Of a stretch of 64,000 nt of DNA, positions 62,972 to 64,000 are shown piece by piece (position 1 is the first letter of the stretch; every line of letters begins with the position of its first letter). The notes below the pieces were generated by a model. That model made no database searches. It saw only the letters and a program-made list of their open reading frames with translations, and was not told where the DNA came from. This DNA comes from Sulfitobacter sabulilitoris (GTDB lineage: Bacteria; Pseudomonadota; Alphaproteobacteria; Rhodobacterales; Rhodobacteraceae), in NCBI RefSeq assembly GCF_005887615.1, contig NZ_VANS01000001.1, positions 917,415-981,414 of the forward strand. Direction: 5' to 3'. Made by a program: the position numbers and the translations under genes.

Positions 62972-63780
62972 CCGATACGATCCTCGACAAGATCAAGACC
63001 TACAAGCTGGAGGAAGTCGCCGCCGACAAGGCCGCCAAGCCGCTGGAAGCGGTTGAGGCCGAGGCCGGAGCCGCCCCGCCCGTGCGCGCCTTTGCCGAAA
63101 GCCTGCACAAGGCGTCGATCAGCGGCTATGGCCTGATCGCGGAGATCAAGAAAGCCAGCCCGTCCAAAGGGTTGATCCGGGCCGATTTCGACCCCGCCAC
63201 GCTTGCCCAGGCCTATGCCGAGGGCGGCGCCACCTGCCTGTCGGTGCTGACCGACACGCCCAGCTTCCAGGGCGCCAAGGACTACCTTGTGGCGGCGCGC
63301 GCGGCCTGCGACCTGCCGGTGCTGCGCAAGGATTTCATGTACGACCCCTACCAGGTGATCGAGGCGCGCGGCCTTGGCGCCGATTGCATTCTGATCATCA
63401 TGGCCTCGGTCAGCGATGCGCAGGCGGCAGAGCTGGAGGATGCGGCGACGCAGTGGGGCATGGACACGCTGATCGAAGTGCATGACGCGGCCGAGCTGGA
63501 GCGCGCGGCCATGCTGAAAAGCCGCCTTGTGGGCATCAACAACCGCAACCTAAAGACCTTCGAGACAACGCTCGATACCACCCGCACCCTGTCCAAGCGG
63601 GTGCCCGAGGACCGTCTGATCGTCAGCGAGAGCGGCCTGGCCACGCCGAAGAACCTGTCGGATATGGCGATGTACGGCGCGCGGATTTTCCTGATCGGCG
63701 AGGCGCTGATGCGGCACGAGGACGTGGCGCTGGCCACCCGGAACCTGCTGGCCGACCCGGTACAGCCAGGGGGGATGTAG
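62968..63780 (+). CDS. trpC: Indole-3-glycerol phosphate synthase
   Basis: A 270-residue TIM-barrel enzyme that closes the indole ring from CdRP. Catalytic segments: [87 protein letters not shown]. It is a monofunctional TrpC (no TrpF domain; 270 aa). A moaC start lies 3 bases beyond the stop, suggesting continued transcription into molybdenum cofactor genes. Confidence 0.97.
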   Translation: MTDTILDKIKTYKLEEVAADKAAKPLEAVEAEAGAAPPVRAFAESLHKASISGYGLIAEIKKASPSKGLIRADFDPATLAQAYAEGGATCLSVLTDTPSFQGAKDYLVAARAACDLPVLRKDFMYDPYQVIEARGLGADCILIIMASVSDAQAAELEDAATQWGMDTLIEVHDAAELERAAMLKSRLVGINNRNLKTFETTLDTTRTLSKRVPEDRLIVSESGLATPKNLSDMAMYGARIFLIGEALMRHEDVALATRNLLADPVQPGGM

Positions 63781-63783
63781 CCG

Positions 63784-64000
63784 ATGCCGCTGACGCATTT
63801 CGACGACAAGGGCGGCGCGCATATGGTGGACGTGGGCGACAAGGCCGTCACCGCGCGTGTCGCCGTCGCGGCCAGCTACATCAAGATGAAGCGTGAAACC
63901 TTTGATATCATTACCGAAGGCCGTGCCAAGAAAGGGGATGTCCTGGCCGTGGCGCAGCTTGCCGGGATCATGGCTGCCAAGCGCACGGCGGACCTTATTC
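63784..64000 (+). CDS. moaC: Cyclic pyranopterin monophosphate synthase MoaC, 3' truncated by window edge
   Basis: The frame from ATG 63784 is open to the end of the window (about 72 residues). It reads [41 protein letters not shown], then [25 protein letters not shown], the conserved N-terminal half of MoaC, which forms cyclic pyranopterin monophosphate in molybdenum cofactor synthesis. The C-terminal half with the catalytic Asp and Lys is outside. It lies 3 bases after trpC. Confidence 0.93.
   Translation, partial: MPLTHFDDKGGAHMVDVGDKAVTARVAVAASYIKMKRETFDIITEGRAKKGDVLAVAQLAGIMAAKRTADLI

Overview
The window is chromosomal DNA of a high-GC alphaproteobacterium, most likely a Rhodobacteraceae (Roseobacter-group) member. 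The grounds are gene content and order: bamE divergent from a yceD-rpmF-plsX-fabH-ihfA-merR cluster; a dgt-argS-SPOR-nagZ-scpA-scpB cluster divergent from an IscA-like gene and an exonuclease III gene; a Fur/Mur regulator without CxxC motifs; a double-length dCTP deaminase; an OlsB-like acyltransferase; and a non-pyrrolysine MttB homologue. I see no rRNA genes, integrase, transposase, insertion sequence, phage block or CRISPR array. Almost everything reads as core or stable accessory genome. Two proline tRNAs are present, with anticodons GGG and UGG.

Layout, 1-13 kb: a truncated nucleoside hydrolase and GNAT pair, a CBS-domain membrane protein, SelO, two EamA transporters, a DEAD-box RNA helicase coupled to a 63-residue membrane protein, Fur/Mur, a NYN-LOTUS protein, enolase, a second GNAT, a FAD oxidoreductase, a cupin, and AnmK divergent from TyrS. 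14-24 kb: an SDR dehydrogenase behind a palindromic operator-like site, the bamE-olsB-ABC-F group on the minus strand, the L32 and fatty-acid initiation cluster on the plus strand, tRNA-Pro(GGG) and dCTP deaminase. 24-33 kb: the minus-strand scpB/scpA/nagZ/SPOR/argS/dgt run, then the IscA-like gene and xth. 32.5-36 kb: an unrecognised protein with a Cys-His arrangement reminiscent of CNF1/BLF1/CheD glutamine deamidases, an orphan GAF histidine kinase, an HNH nuclease and a secreted DUF995-like protein.

36-44 kb: an overlapping cobK-alkA-esterase chain, an MFS transporter, an NDUFAF6-like protein with citramalate synthase, and a cysS whose 3' third has clearly different base composition. 43.7-49 kb: an aminotransferase, a small outer-membrane barrel protein, MttB, an EF-hand protein divergent from an ECF-like sigma factor, and tRNA-Pro(UGG). 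49-54 kb: a double cold-shock protein coupled to a DUF192 protein, PdxH, then fabI, a LysE exporter and a Gpt-like transferase, a long inverted repeat, and an aminotransferase. 54-64 kb: ppiD-trpE, an aspartoacylase-family protein, a YdeI-like protein, a divergent polysaccharide deacetylase, and the overlapping trpG-trpD-trpC run leading into moaC, which runs off the end.

Much of the window serves growth-linked functions: lipid synthesis (plsX, fabH, fabI, olsB), envelope assembly (bamE, ppiD, anmK and nagZ for muropeptide recycling), chromosome handling (scpAB, ihfA), translation (three tRNA synthetases, L32) and amino acids (trp, cimA). The items most worth a second look are the deamidase-like protein, the hairpin that can mask the ihfA ribosome-binding site, the mosaic cysS, the 32-bp inverted repeat at 52.9-53.0 kb, and the helicase-coupled microprotein. 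No multi-gene system that is clearly new was found.
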